From contig CAVPPW010000050.1 of the NCBI GenBank assembly GCA_963707445.1, positions 62,001 to 126,000 of the forward strand: DNA of 64,000 nt, given 5' to 3'. The position numbers were made by a program, and so were the translations under genes. Positions 19,419 through 29,531 of the stretch are shown here, piece after piece. Every line of letters begins with the position of its first letter. Position 1 is the stretch's first letter. The notes beneath the pieces are model-generated. The model was not told the DNA's origin, did not search any database, and saw only the letters and a list, made by a program, of their open reading frames with translations. The stretch is from JALORV01 sp963707445. GTDB taxonomy: Bacteria > Pseudomonadota > Gammaproteobacteria > Burkholderiales > Burkholderiaceae_F.

Positions 19419-21126
19419 TCAAGCGTCGCCGAGGTACTCAATGACCAAAGTCAGGCGCCGCTGGCCATTGAACTCGTCGACCGTCGGCCGGTAGGCGAGT
19501 GTGGCCTGCCGGGGCAGGGGCTCGGTTCGGCGGAACCAGATGGCGTTGAAGCGCCGGCCGTCGAGGTCGAGCACGAGCTTCAGATGCTTGTCCTTGACGA
19601 GCCGCTGTTCGAGCACCATGAACTGGTTGGCGAACAGCGGCGGCGGGAAGCCCTGGCCCCAGACGTGCTGCTCGCAGGCTTCGACCAGTCCGATCGAAAA
19701 TTCGCCCGGTTCGAGCGCACCGTCGGTGACGACCGTGCGTTCGAAGATCGAGCGATCGCATGACGACCGGGTCGCTTCCTCGAACGCCGCGACGAAGTTG
19801 TCGTATTCGACGGGCCGCAAGCGTGAGCCCGGCCGCCATCGCGTGGCCGCCGAAGCGCTTGACCATCGTCGGCGCGACCTTGGTGACGAGATCGAGGGTG
19901 TCGCGCAGGTGCACGCCGTCGATCGAGCGGCCGGAACCGCGCAGTTCCGCTTGGTCGCTGCGCGCAAAGGCGATCGTCGGGCGATGGAACTTCTCCTTGA
20001 TGCGCGAGGCGACCAGTCCGACGACGCCCTGGTGCCATGACTCGTCGAACAGGCAGATCGTGGTACGACCGCGCGACCGCGACGTCGTCGATCGCGGCGA
20101 GTGCGTCGAGTTGCATGTCGCTCTCGATCTCGCGCCGTTCGCGGTTCAGTGCGTCGAGCTGCTGCGCCAATGCCAGCCCACGCTCGAAGCTGTCGGTGGT
20201 CAGGCACTCGATGCCGACCGTCATGTCGGTCAGCCGTCCGGCCGCGTTGATGCGTGGGCCGATGGCAAAGCCGAGATCTGTCGCGCGCGCCGTCCGCGCG
20301 TCGCGGCCGGCCACCTGGAACAGTGCCGCGATCCCCGGATGCAAGCCGGCCGCTGCGGATGCGCTGCAGCCCCTGGCGCGACCAGCACGCGGTTGTTGTG
20401 ATCGAGCCGCACGACGTCGGCCACGGTGCCGAGCGCGACGAGGTCCAGCAGCGCATCGAGGCGCGGCTGTGACGCGACGTCGAAGCGGCCGCGTGCGCGC
20501 AGCTCCGCGCGCAGCGCCAGCAGCACGTAGAACATCACGCCGACGCCCGCCAGATGCTTGCTCGGAAAGCCGCACCCCGACTGGTTCGGATTAACGATGC
20601 ACGCGGCGTCTGGCAGTACCGCGCCCGGCAGATGGTGGTCGGTGATCAGCACGTCGATGCCGAGTTCGGTCGCGCGCGCGACGCCATCAACGCTGGCGAT
20701 GCCGTTGTCGACCGTGATCAGCAGGTCCGGCTGGCGCTGCGCGGCGAGTTCGACGATCTCCGGCGTCAGCCCGTAGCCGTACTCGAAGCGGTTGGGCACC
20801 AGATAATCGATTTCGGCCTGTGTGCCCCGCGCCAGCATGCGCAGTCCGCGCAGACCGACCGCGGCGGCGGTCGCGCCATCGCAGTCATAGTCGGCGACGA
20901 TCAGCAGTCGCGCATCCGCTTCGAGCGCGTCGGCGAGCAACACCGCCGCTTCCGTGACATGCGCCAATTCGGCAGGTGCGACGAGGCGCTCCAGCGTCAG
21001 CTGCAGCTGGGCGTCGCTGGTAATGCCGCGGGCCGCCAGCGATCGCGCGAGCGCGGGCGGCAGGCCGCTGGCGGCGAGCCTGCGGGCCGCGGCTGGGTCG
21101 AAATCGCGGACGAGGAGCCGCGTCAT
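19419..21126 (-). CDS. recJ: Single-stranded-DNA exonuclease RecJ (four indels)
   Basis: DHH-family 5'-3' exonuclease in recombination and mismatch repair. Motif I is VADYDCDGATAAA, the DHH motif is ITDHHLPG, and GPRINAAGRL and HAMAAGLTL follow. The C-terminal OB domain ends VIEYLGDA. Four single-base insertions (near 20372, 20345, 20075 and 19825) split it across frames. Corrected length is 567 residues, typical of RecJ. The ATG overlaps the stop of the rpfE-like gene as ATGA. Confidence 0.92.
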
Positions 21127-22106
21127 GACGCGGGCTCGCGCAGCGCAGCGTCGAGCCGATGCGAACGCCAGAACCGCAAACGATCCGCCGCGTGGGTTTT
21201 CCAGGTGCGGGTCCCAGCCTCGCCGGCCAGCACGAGGTTGAGAGCCGCCGGCGGCAACGCTGCCAGCCGACGGTCCAGTATAGCCATCGCGGCGAGCCAG
21301 GCGTGCCAGTCCTGCCGGCGACGCGGCTCGGCCGCTTCGTCCCAGACGAGCAGCGCATCCTGCGTCACCGGCGCCGATGCGACCCGCCGCTCGGCTCCGG
21401 CAGACGCTGCAACGCCCCGAAGTTCGGGCCGATCACTGTGCACGGCCGGCCATCGCAATGGCGGACGAGGCGTCCAATGCCCGCCGCCATGCAGCCACAA
21501 GCCACCGGCCATGGGTCGCGCACTCGCTTCGCGCGCCTCGTTTACCGGATGGGTGTGCCATGTCATCTGCACCGCATTGTGCAGCCGATTCCAGCGCAAC
21601 TCGTCGTCGGAAGGCGCACCGCGCGCCGCGAACGGCCGCCCGATGACGGCGGCGAGCGGCGGCGGCGCAAGGTGCCACGCATCGCGCGCATGGAGGAACC
21701 AGTGCGGTCCGACGCGGCTCAGCCGGGCGGCGTCCCCCAGGCTTTCGTTGGCGGCCGCAATCAGCGCATCCGCCTCGGCGTCGCTCAGCGGGTCTTCAGC
21801 CAGCGATCCAATGATCACGCTTTCGCGGCCGATGCCGAGGTGAATCGGATCAGCGTGCCAGATCGTCTGCACTGTCTCGCGCTGCCCGGTGAGATCGGCC
21901 CACGCGTACGGCGCCGTGGGGCCGTCTCCGAACACGTGGCGCTCGAGCCAGTCATCCACGCCAGTGCCGCGCGGGCTCACGGACTCCTCGCAGTTGCGGC
22001 CGCGCGCGAGCGTGCGCCCGAGTGTCGGAGCGTCGAGCTGAGCGACGAGTGGCGCGGCGATGTCGGCTGGAAGCTGCGCTCCGCTGAGCATCACGGTCAA
22101 TTGCAT
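21123..22106 (-). CDS. RpfE-like / phosphoglycerate-mutase-like hypothetical protein
   Basis: 327 residues, intact. It resembles the RpfE-type proteins encoded next to recJ in Xanthomonas and betaproteobacteria, sometimes annotated as cofactor-independent phosphoglycerate mutase-like. Visible landmarks are WLERHVFG, YAWADLTG, IWHADPIHL, RWNRLHNAVQMTWHTHPVN and LWLHGGGHW. No mutase active-site serine motif is evident, so an enzymatic role is unproven. The stop overlaps the recJ start (ATGA), supporting co-translation. Assignment rests on gene order and remembered similarity. Confidence 0.6.
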   Translation of the reverse strand: MQLTVMLSGAQLPADIAAPLVAQLDAPTLGRTLARGRNCEESVSPRGTGVDDWLERHVFGDGPTAPYAWADLTGQRETVQTIWHADPIHLGIGRESVIIGSLAEDPLSDAEADALIAAANESLGDAARLSRVGPHWFLHARDAWHLAPPPLAAVIGRPFAARGAPSDDELRWNRLHNAVQMTWHTHPVNEAREASARPMAGGLWLHGGGHWTPRPPLRWPAVHSDRPELRGVAASAGAERRVASAPVTQDALLVWDEAAEPRRRQDWHAWLAAMAILDRRLAALPPAALNLVLAGEAGTRTWKTHAADRLRFWRSHRLDAALREPAS

Positions 22107-22200
22107 TTGGCGATTCTAAGTGCCGGATGAACGCGCGCTGCGCGCTGTGAAGGCGCACACAGGTGCTTGCGTACAATCGTTCGCCTTTCGCTGCCCTACC

Positions 22201-23454
22201 TTGAATCTTCCCTACGAACTCCGCATCGGCCTGCGCTATACGCGCGCGGGCCGCCGTGCGCGCCGGCGCAACGGTTTCATTTCCTTCATCTCCGGCATTT
22301 CGATGGCCGGAATCGCGCTTGGCGTGATGGCTCTGATCGTCGTGCTGTCGGTGATGAACGGCTTTGTGTCCCAGGTGCGCGACCGCATGCTGTCGGTCGT
22401 CTCGCACATCGAAGTGTTCTCGCTCGACGGTCCGATCGATTGGAAAGAAGTCGAAGCGCGGGCACGGCGCAATCGCGAGGTCGTCGGAACAGCGCCCTAT
22501 GTTGCGGCTCAGGCGCTGGTCACCCGAGGCGACGCGGTGCGTGGCGTGCTGGTGCGCGGCGTCGATCCGGCCGCCGAGCCGGGCGTGTCGGACCTGGCGA
22601 CACAGGTGCGCGGCGAGCCGCTGACAGCGCTGCGCGACGGGGAATTCGGCATCGTGCTTGGCGGTGAACTCGCGCGTGCACTCGGCGTTGCGCTCGGGGA
22701 AAAGGTCACGCTGGTCGCGCCGCAGGGCCAGGTCACGCCGGCCGGAGTGGTGCCGCGGCTGAAGCAGTTCACCGTGATCGGCACCTTCGATTCGGGCCAT
22801 TTCGAATACGACAGCGCGATGGCACTGCTGCACATCGGCGACGCCGCACGGCTGTTCCGCGTCGACGGTCCGACCGGCGTGCGCGTGAAGATCGCCGACA
22901 TGCAGCGCGCGCCCGAAGTCGCTGAGCAGCTCGCGAAGTCGCTGCCTCCGAATCTGCTGGTGCGCGACTGGACCCGCCAGAATCGCAGCTGGTTCGCGGC
23001 TGTGCAGGTGGAGAAGCGGATGATGTTCATCATCCTCGCGCTGATCGTGGCGGTCGCAGCGTTCAATCTCGTGTCGACGCTGGTGATGACGGTTACGGAA
23101 AAGCAGCCCGACATCGCGATCCTGCGCACGCTGGGCGCGACGCCGCGCAGCGTCATGGCCGTGTTCATCGTGCAGGGCGCATTGATCGGAGTGTTCGGCA
23201 CGCTGCTCGGTGTTGCAGGCGGCCTGTTCCTGGCGAATAACCTCGACTCCATTTTCCCGACGATCGAGCGCATCGCCGGGTTCCCGCTGATCCCGAAGGA
23301 CATCTACTTCATCAGTTCGCTGCCATCGGACCCGCGCGCGAGCGACGTCGTGCCGATCGCCGTCATCTCGATCCTGCTGTCGCTGGTTGCCACGCTGTAT
23401 CCGAGCTGGCGCGCGTCGCGGGTGCGGCCGGCCGAGGCATTGCGCTATGACTGA
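22201..23454 (+). CDS. lolC: Lipoprotein-releasing system permease LolC/LolE
   Basis: Inner-membrane subunit of LolCDE, which extracts outer-membrane lipoproteins and hands them to LolA. TTG at 22201 gives MNLPYELRIGLRYTRAGRRA, the normal N terminus. An upstream in-frame extension lacks similarity. TM1 is around GIALGVMALIVVLSVMNGFV, then a large periplasmic domain, then TMs around MFIILALIVAVAAFNLV, VFIVQGALIGVFGTLLGVAG and the end. 417 residues, intact. TACAAT at 22172-22177 may be its -10. Overlaps lolD by 8 bases. Confidence 0.93.
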   Translation: MNLPYELRIGLRYTRAGRRARRRNGFISFISGISMAGIALGVMALIVVLSVMNGFVSQVRDRMLSVVSHIEVFSLDGPIDWKEVEARARRNREVVGTAPYVAAQALVTRGDAVRGVLVRGVDPAAEPGVSDLATQVRGEPLTALRDGEFGIVLGGELARALGVALGEKVTLVAPQGQVTPAGVVPRLKQFTVIGTFDSGHFEYDSAMALLHIGDAARLFRVDGPTGVRVKIADMQRAPEVAEQLAKSLPPNLLVRDWTRQNRSWFAAVQVEKRMMFIILALIVAVAAFNLVSTLVMTVTEKQPDIAILRTLGATPRSVMAVFIVQGALIGVFGTLLGVAGGLFLANNLDSIFPTIERIAGFPLIPKDIYFISSLPSDPRASDVVPIAVISILLSLVATLYPSWRASRVRPAEALRYD

Positions 23455-24130
23455 CGTCGCGGTCCTGTCCGCGCGCGACCTGCACAAGTCGTATCGCGAA
23501 GGTGGCCTCGCCGTCGACGTGCTGCGTGGCGCTGATCTCGACGTCGCCCCGGCCGAGATCGTCGCGATCGTCGGCGCATCGGGCTCCGGCAAGAGCACGC
23601 TGTTGCACGTTCTGGGTGGCCTCGATGCCGCGGATCGTGGCGCGGTGCAGATCGAAGGGCGCGAGCTGGCGCGCTTGAGCGACGCCGAACGCGGCCGGCT
23701 GCGCAACGAACGGCTCGGCTTCGTCTACCAGTTCCATCACCTGTTGCCGGAGTTCACCGCGCTCGACAACGTCGCGATGCCGCTGACGATCCGTCGCATG
23801 GCGCTCGCACCGGCGCGCGAGCACGCTGGAGAAGCGCTGACTGCCGTCGGCCTCGCGGGGCGCGTACAACACCACCCGACCGAGCTTTCGGGCGGCGAGC
23901 GCCAGCGCACGGCGATCGCGCGTGCGATCGTCACGCGCCCGGCATGCGTACTGGCCGACGAGCCGACCGGCAACCTCGATCGCGACACCGCGCGCGCCGT
24001 GTTCGGCGTGTTCGTTGAACTCGTGCAGCAGCACCGCACCGCGGTCGTGATCGTCACGCATGACCCGGAACTGGCGGCCCGCTGCGACCGGGTGCTGCGA
24101 CTTGAACACGGCCGCCTGGCGGCCGCTTGA
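23447..24130 (+). CDS. lolD: Lipoprotein-releasing ABC ATPase LolD
   Basis: ATPase of LolCDE. Walker A is VGASGSGKSTLLH, the Q-loop region YQFHHLLPEFTALDNV, the signature LSGGERQRTAIARAI, Walker B CVLADEPTGNLD, and the H-loop VTHDPELA. 227 residues from ATG 23447, which overlaps the lolC stop. Intact. A hairpin covering its stop codon faces the convergent DUF2062 gene. Confidence 0.97.
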   Translation: MTDVAVLSARDLHKSYREGGLAVDVLRGADLDVAPAEIVAIVGASGSGKSTLLHVLGGLDAADRGAVQIEGRELARLSDAERGRLRNERLGFVYQFHHLLPEFTALDNVAMPLTIRRMALAPAREHAGEALTAVGLAGRVQHHPTELSGGERQRTAIARAIVTRPACVLADEPTGNLDRDTARAVFGVFVELVQQHRTAVVIVTHDPELAARCDRVLRLEHGRLAAA

Positions 24131-24146
24131 CGGCGGCCGCCAGGCG
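24113..24146. terminator. 14-bp hairpin between convergent lolD and DUF2062 genes
   Basis: CGCCTGGCGGCCGC (24113-24126) pairs perfectly with GCGGCCGCCAGGCG (24133-24146) across a 6-base loop containing the lolD stop codon. There is no T tract on either strand. It probably ends or protects both convergent transcripts. Confidence 0.6.
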
Positions 24147-24154
24147 ACGTAGGC

Positions 24155-24710
24155 TCAACGGTCGCGTGCCGGCCGATGACGTCGAGCGCGCCAAGCGCGG
24201 CGCAGGTGCACGCTCCAGAGCCCGCGCACGACGAGGTAGCCGAGCAGCGAAAGCAGGCATGCGAGCAGGAAGACGCCGAGTGCCAGCGGCGGACCGAGAC
24301 CGACCATCCAGTGCCCGATCTCCTCCGCCGACGCGAACGGACGCGACCAGTCGAAGACCGGCGGGGACGTGACCGTCGATCGCGCCTGAGGCGCCCATCA
24401 CAAAGCTGCCGATCTCGTAGCCGAGCAGGTACAGTGGGACGATCGTCAGCGGATTGGTGTACAGCGTCGTCACCAGCGAGACCGGGAGATTGACGCGCAA
24501 TACCACGCAGACGATGCCGGCACCGAGCATCTGCAGCGGGCCCGGGATGAGCCCGCAAAAGAGACCGACGGCAACGCCGCCGGCGGCCGAGCGTCGGTTC
24601 AGATGCCAGAGCGCGGGATGGAAGAGCCGCTCGCCGAATAGCGACAGCGCGCGCACCTCGCGCACTTTGTCGACGCTCGGGATCACTCTCCGAAAGAACT
24701 TGCGCGGCAT
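24155..24710 (-). CDS. DUF2062 membrane protein (one indel)
   Basis: Small inner-membrane protein of unknown function. Begins MPRKFFRRVIPSVDKVR. DUF2062 signatures are GGVAVGLFCGLIPGPLQML and LYTNPLTIVPLYLLGYEIG. After an extra base near 24375 it continues VFDWSRPFASAEEIGHW and a last membrane segment ALGVFLLACLLSLLGYLVV with a basic tail. Corrected length is 184 residues. It lies divergent from tatD. Confidence 0.82.
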
Positions 24711-24769
24711 GCCGGAAGTCTAGTGTCCCGCTCGTGGGGCGTGCTGCGGCCTGCTTACACTAGGCCGAA

Positions 24770-25570
24770 ATGTGGATCGACACGCACTGTCACCTCGACG
24801 CGGACGAATTCGATCCGGACCGCGATGCAGTGGTCGAGCGCGCCCGCGCGGTTGGTGTCGGAATGCTGGTGATGCCGACCGGCCATGTCGACGACCGTGC
24901 CAAGGTCGCAGGTATCGCGCATCGACACGGCTTCGGCTATGCCCTCGGGCTGCATCCACTGTGGATCGACGGCGTGCCCGAGTTCGATGTGGAACGTCTG
25001 CGCGACGCGGCGCGTGAGTCGATCGCCGATCCGCATTTCGTAGCGATCGGCGAAATCGGCATCGACTGCTTCGAGCCCGGCGACGTCGTCCGCCAGGAAT
25101 GGTTTTTTCGCGAACAGCTGCGTGTTGCGCGCGACTGCAGCCTGCCGGTGATCGTCCACGTGCGCCGTTCCGCTGACCTCTTGCTGAAACATCTGCGGCG
25201 GATCGAGGTCGCCGGCGGCATCGTGCATGCGTTCAACGGCAGCGCCCAGCAGGCAGCCCAGTTCGTGGCGCTCGGATTCAGGCTCGGATTCGGTGGTGCA
25301 CTGACGTATTCGGGGTCGAAGCGAATTCGCGCTCATGCGGCATCGCTTCCGGAAGGCGCATGGGTGCTGGAGACCGACGCGCCGTATATCGCACCGTCAT
25401 GGCGCCGCAAGCCTGACTCGGTCGAGCGCACCGAGCCGGCCGACCTCGCGCGTATTGCCGACGAGCTGGCCGCGCTGCGCGGTGTCGATTGCCAGGAACT
25501 TGCGCGCGCCAACCAGCGCAATGCGGTGGCGGCACTGCCGCGGCTGAGTGCACTGCTGACGTCGGACTAG
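24770..25570 (+). CDS. tatD: TatD-family metal-dependent hydrolase
   Basis: TIM-barrel metallohydrolase; TatD-type enzymes are Mg-dependent 3'-5' DNases. Metal ligands are visible in MWIDTHCHLDADEF, AIGEIGIDCF, PVIVHVRRSADLL, GGIVHAFNGSAQQA and WVLETDAPYI. 266 residues, intact. Ends 2 bases before the comEC GTG, so the two are likely co-translated. Confidence 0.93.
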   Translation: MWIDTHCHLDADEFDPDRDAVVERARAVGVGMLVMPTGHVDDRAKVAGIAHRHGFGYALGLHPLWIDGVPEFDVERLRDAARESIADPHFVAIGEIGIDCFEPGDVVRQEWFFREQLRVARDCSLPVIVHVRRSADLLLKHLRRIEVAGGIVHAFNGSAQQAAQFVALGFRLGFGGALTYSGSKRIRAHAASLPEGAWVLETDAPYIAPSWRRKPDSVERTEPADLARIADELAALRGVDCQELARANQRNAVAALPRLSALLTSD

Positions 25571-25572
25571 CC

Positions 25573-28017
25573 GTGCCATTGGCGCCGCTCGTCGCCTTTG
25601 TGCTCGGCGTCTGCGCGCTGCAGGCACAACCGCAGCTGCCCGCCGGAATACTTCTGGCCGGATCGGCCGCTGTCGCGATCGCGATGGGCGCATGTGGTCT
25701 GCTTCTGCGCTGGCCGCGCGGAACCGCGGTCGCCGTCACGAGCCTGGCGGCATTCCTGCTGGGTTTCTCCTACGCCGGGTTGCGTGCGCAGCAGCGGCTG
25801 GCCGATGAGCTCGCCTTTGCCGACGAAGGCCGCGACGTGCGCGTGACGGGCATCGTCGATAGCCTGCCGGTGCGGCTCGAGCGCGGCCAGCGATTCGAGT
25901 TCGAGGTCGAATCGCACGATGGCACGATCGCAGTGCCCGGGCGCCTGCTGCTCGGCTGGTATGGGGCCGAGATCGTTCGACCCGGCGAGCGGTGGAGCCT
26001 CACCGTGCGACTGCGACGGCCGCACGGTGCGATGAATCCTGTCGGCGTCGACTTCGAGGCCTGGCTGCTCGAACGCGATCTGCGTGCCACCGGTTCGGTG
26101 CGCCTGACGCCGCCGCCGCGTCGCCTCGACGCGATGGTGTGGACGCCCGCGACCGCAGTCGAGCGCAGTCGCTGGTGGCTGCGCGAACGGCTGGCGACGC
26201 ACGTCGAAGGCGAACGCTACGGCGGGGTGCTGCTGGCGCTCGTCCTGGGTGACCAGAAGGCGATTGCCGACTCCGACTGGACGCTCTTCAACCGCACCGG
26301 AATCTCGCACCTGGTCAGTATTTCGGGACTGCACATCACGATGATCGCCGCGCTGGTCGGCGGACTCATCGCTGCCACATGGCGCCGGGTGCCGTGGCTG
26401 TTGCGCCGGGTTCCGGTGCAATCGGCGGCGATCGGTGCCGGAGCGATCGCCGCGACGCTGTATGCGCTGCTGGCCGGCTGGGGCGTGCCCGCGCAACGCA
26501 CGGTCATCATGCTGCTGACCGTGGCGTGCGCCTGGCTGCTGCGCGCCCGGATCGGGCTCGGAACGGCGCTTGCGCTCGCAGCCGCGATCGTCTGCGTGTT
26601 CGATCCATGGGCGGTTACGGCCGCCGGCTTCTGGATGTCGTTCGGCGCGGTCGCGGCGATCGTCTGGGTTGTGCACGGACGACCACGTCTGCCCGGCGGG
26701 GCGACGCTGGGCACGCTGCGGGCTGCCGCGCGCGTGCAGATCGCCGTGACGCTGGCGCTGGTGCCGGCGACAGTGCTGATGTTCCAGCAGGTGTCGCTGA
26801 TTGCGCCATTCGCGAATGCCGTCGCCATTCCGCTGGTCAGCTGGGTCGTGACGCCGCTGGCCTTGCTTGGTGCGGGCTGCGCAGCCATTCCCGTCGTCGA
26901 CGCACTGGCGCGTCCGCTGCTGACAGCGGCGGACACTGTATTCGCCGGCGTTGCGGCGTTGTTGCAACTCCTTGCGGCTCCCTCATGGGCGGCGCTGACG
27001 CTGCCGGCACCGCCCGGCTTTGCCGTTCTGATGGCCGCATTCGGCATTGCATGGTGTCTGGCTCCGCCCGGGTGGCCGGCGCGCTGGCTCGGCGCCATCG
27101 CGCTGCTCCCGATTCTGGTTTGGCCCGGCGAACGTCCAGGTGCAGGCGATCTGTGGCTGACAGCGCTCGACATCGGGCAGGGCTCAGCAGTCGTCCTCGA
27201 GACGCGTGAGCAGGCGTGGCTCTACGACGCCGGACCGCGCTACTCGCAGGATTCGGATGCGGGCGAGCGTGTGGTGCTGCCATACCTGCGGAGCCGAGGC
27301 ATTCGCGCACTCGACGGCATGATCGTCTCGCATCTCGACCAGGATCATTCGGGCGGCGTGGCTTCGGTGCTACGCGGTATCGAGGTGCGGCGCGTGATTT
27401 CCTCGATCACGTCGGGACATCCAGTACTGGGCGGCATCTCGGCCGAGCGCTGTGTGGCCGGGATGCAGTGGTCGTCCGGCGATCTGCAGTGGAGCATCCT
27501 GCACCCGTCGGCAAGCGACTACGAGCGCCGATCGACGACGAACGCAATGAGTTGCATCGCCCTCGTGCACAGCGGTGCAACGACGGTGCTGCTGACCGGC
27601 GATCTGCCGGGCCGCGAGGAACAGACTCTGGTCGTGCGCGAAGCCGATCTGCATGCGACCTTGCTGATGGTTCCGCACCACGGCAGCCGCTCTTCGTCCA
27701 GCGCGGCGCTGCTGGCAGCGGTGCAGCCCGCTGCCGCCGTCGCGCAGGCGGGTTACCGCAACCGCTTCGGACACCCGCATGCCGAAGTGCTGGCGCGTTA
27801 CGCGGAGCGAGGCATCGCACTGACCCGCACCGACCACGCCGGGGCGGCCCAGTGGAGATTCAGACCCGACGGCCGCGTCGAATTCCGCTCATGGCGCTCG
27901 CTGGCCGGGCGCTATTGGCACAACCGTCCCGGCGTGGAGCAGCGCACGGCCGTCGAAGCTGCCGATGAAAGCGTCGAAGAAGGGGACCTTGGGCAACCGT
28001 TTTTCGGGATGCCGTAA
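25573..28017 (+). CDS. comEC: DNA internalisation protein ComEC/Rec2
   Basis: Polytopic inner-membrane channel for single-stranded DNA uptake in natural transformation. GTG at 25573 follows the tatD stop by two bases. The N-terminal membrane and DUF4131 part is followed by the Competence domain with ISGLHITMIAALVGGLIA and many hydrophobic segments. The C-terminal metallo-beta-lactamase domain has DIGQGSAVVLETRE, SHLDQDHSGGVASVL and VPHHGSRSSSS. 814 residues, intact, normal length. Other competence genes are not in the window except the possible type IV pilus gene pilW. Confidence 0.95.
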   Translation: MPLAPLVAFVLGVCALQAQPQLPAGILLAGSAAVAIAMGACGLLLRWPRGTAVAVTSLAAFLLGFSYAGLRAQQRLADELAFADEGRDVRVTGIVDSLPVRLERGQRFEFEVESHDGTIAVPGRLLLGWYGAEIVRPGERWSLTVRLRRPHGAMNPVGVDFEAWLLERDLRATGSVRLTPPPRRLDAMVWTPATAVERSRWWLRERLATHVEGERYGGVLLALVLGDQKAIADSDWTLFNRTGISHLVSISGLHITMIAALVGGLIAATWRRVPWLLRRVPVQSAAIGAGAIAATLYALLAGWGVPAQRTVIMLLTVACAWLLRARIGLGTALALAAAIVCVFDPWAVTAAGFWMSFGAVAAIVWVVHGRPRLPGGATLGTLRAAARVQIAVTLALVPATVLMFQQVSLIAPFANAVAIPLVSWVVTPLALLGAGCAAIPVVDALARPLLTAADTVFAGVAALLQLLAAPSWAALTLPAPPGFAVLMAAFGIAWCLAPPGWPARWLGAIALLPILVWPGERPGAGDLWLTALDIGQGSAVVLETREQAWLYDAGPRYSQDSDAGERVVLPYLRSRGIRALDGMIVSHLDQDHSGGVASVLRGIEVRRVISSITSGHPVLGGISAERCVAGMQWSSGDLQWSILHPSASDYERRSTTNAMSCIALVHSGATTVLLTGDLPGREEQTLVVREADLHATLLMVPHHGSRSSSSAALLAAVQPAAAVAQAGYRNRFGHPHAEVLARYAERGIALTRTDHAGAAQWRFRPDGRVEFRSWRSLAGRYWHNRPGVEQRTAVEAADESVEEGDLGQPFFGMP

Positions 28018-28105
28018 TCGTGGGGACTGGTGTACATCTTGCTAGACTGGTTTGGCACCGCGTCGGGGGCGGCCGGGCCATAACCAGAACGAATCAGCCT
28101 GCCGG

Positions 28106-29531
28106 ATGATCCAGCCGTTTGACGAGATGCACGGGGCCGAAGGTGCGGTGCGCGAGCATTACCGCGAGTTCGACCGCTGGCTCGTCGAACAGAGTTCGGA
28201 GACGATGCGCAATAAGCGGGCCGAGGCGGACCTCGTGTTCCGTCGTGTCGGCATCACGTTCGCGGTCTATGGCGAGAAGGATGAGGAGGGCAGCGGCACC
28301 GAGAGGCTGATTCCCGTTCGACGTCGTGCCGCGCATCATCCCGGCTGCCGAATGGCGGCAACTCGAGGCGGGCCTGCGCCAGCGCGTGCGTGCGCTCAAT
28401 CTCTACATCCACGACGTCTACCACGAGCAGCAGATCGTCCGGGCCGGCCGCATTCCGGCCGACGAGATCTTCCGCAATTCGCAGTACCGCCCCGAGATGC
28501 ACGGCGTCGACGTCGCGAGCTCAATTTATGCGCACGTCGCCGGCATCGACGTCGTGCGCGCCGGCGCAGGCGAGTACTACGTGCTCGAGGACAATCTGCG
28601 CGTGCCGAGCGGCGTGTCGTACATGCTGGAGAACCGCAAGATGATGATGCGGCTCTTTCCGGATCTGTTCGTCCGCAACCGCATCGCGCCCGTCGCGCAC
28701 TATCCCGATCTGCTGCTGGAGAATCTGCGCTCGGTCGCACCGCAGGGCGTCGAGGATCCGCTCGTCGTGCTGCTGACGCCGGGCATGTACAACTCGGCCT
28801 ACTTCGAACACGCCTTTCTCGCGCAGCAGATGGGGATCGAGCTGGTCGAGGGGCAGGATCTGTTCGTGCGAGAGAACAACGTCTACATGCGGACCACGCG
28901 CGGACCGCAGCGGGTCGACGTGATCTATCGCCGCATCGATGACGACTTTATCGATCCGCTGGCGTTCCGGCCGGACTCTCAGCTCGGCGTTCCCGGGCTG
29001 CTGTCCGTGTATCGCGCCGGCCGCGTAACGCTGGCCAACGCGGTCGGCACCGGAATCGCCGACGACAAGTCGATCTATTCCTACGTGCCGGACATGATCG
29101 ACTTCTATCTCGGCGAAAAACCGATCCTCAACAATGTTCCGACCTACCGTTGCCGTCGTCCCGAGGATCTTGCCTACGTGCTGGAGCACCTGCGCGAGCT
29201 GGTCGTCAAGGAGGTACACGGCGCGGGAGGCTACGGCATGCTGGTCGGTCCGGCCGCCACGCGCGGCGAGATCGAGCTCTTCGCGGGCCTGCTGCGCGCC
29301 AGCCCGGAGAACTATGTCGCGCAGCCGACGCTGGCGCTGTCGACCTGCCCGACCTACGTCGAGAGCGGAGTGGCGCCGCGCCATATCGATCTGCGGCCGT
29401 TCGTGCTGTCGGGTAGGGAGGTCACGATGGCCCCGGGCGGCCTGTGCCGGGTCGCGCTGCGCGCAGGCTCGCTGGTCGTGAATTCGTCGCAGGGCGGCGG
29501 CACCAAGGACACCTGGGTGCTCGAGCGATGA
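28106..29531 (+). CDS. Circularly permuted ATP-grasp protein (one indel)
   Basis: ATP-grasp amidoligase family (DUF404/DUF407) predicted to make a peptide-like bond. Start ATG 28106 gives MIQPFDEMHGAEGAVREHY. An extra base near 28315 diverts the frame; the next resumes FDVVPRIIPAAEW. Landmarks include NLYIHDVYHEQQIV, EYYVLEDNLRVPSGVSYMLE, LTPGMYNSAYFEH, DDDFIDPL, NNVPTYRC, LVVKEVHGAGGYGMLVGP and SSQGGGTKDTWVLE. Corrected length is 474 residues. Its stop overlaps the next gene (ATGA). First gene of the Anbu-associated set; it acts with the alpha-E and transglutaminase partners by gene-neighbourhood inference. Confidence 0.9.

Noticed and set aside
28018..28105. Promoter upstream of the ATP-grasp gene (TAGACT near 28043)
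   Set aside because: No matching -35 and no further support. The gap after comEC is short, and read-through from comEC is as likely.
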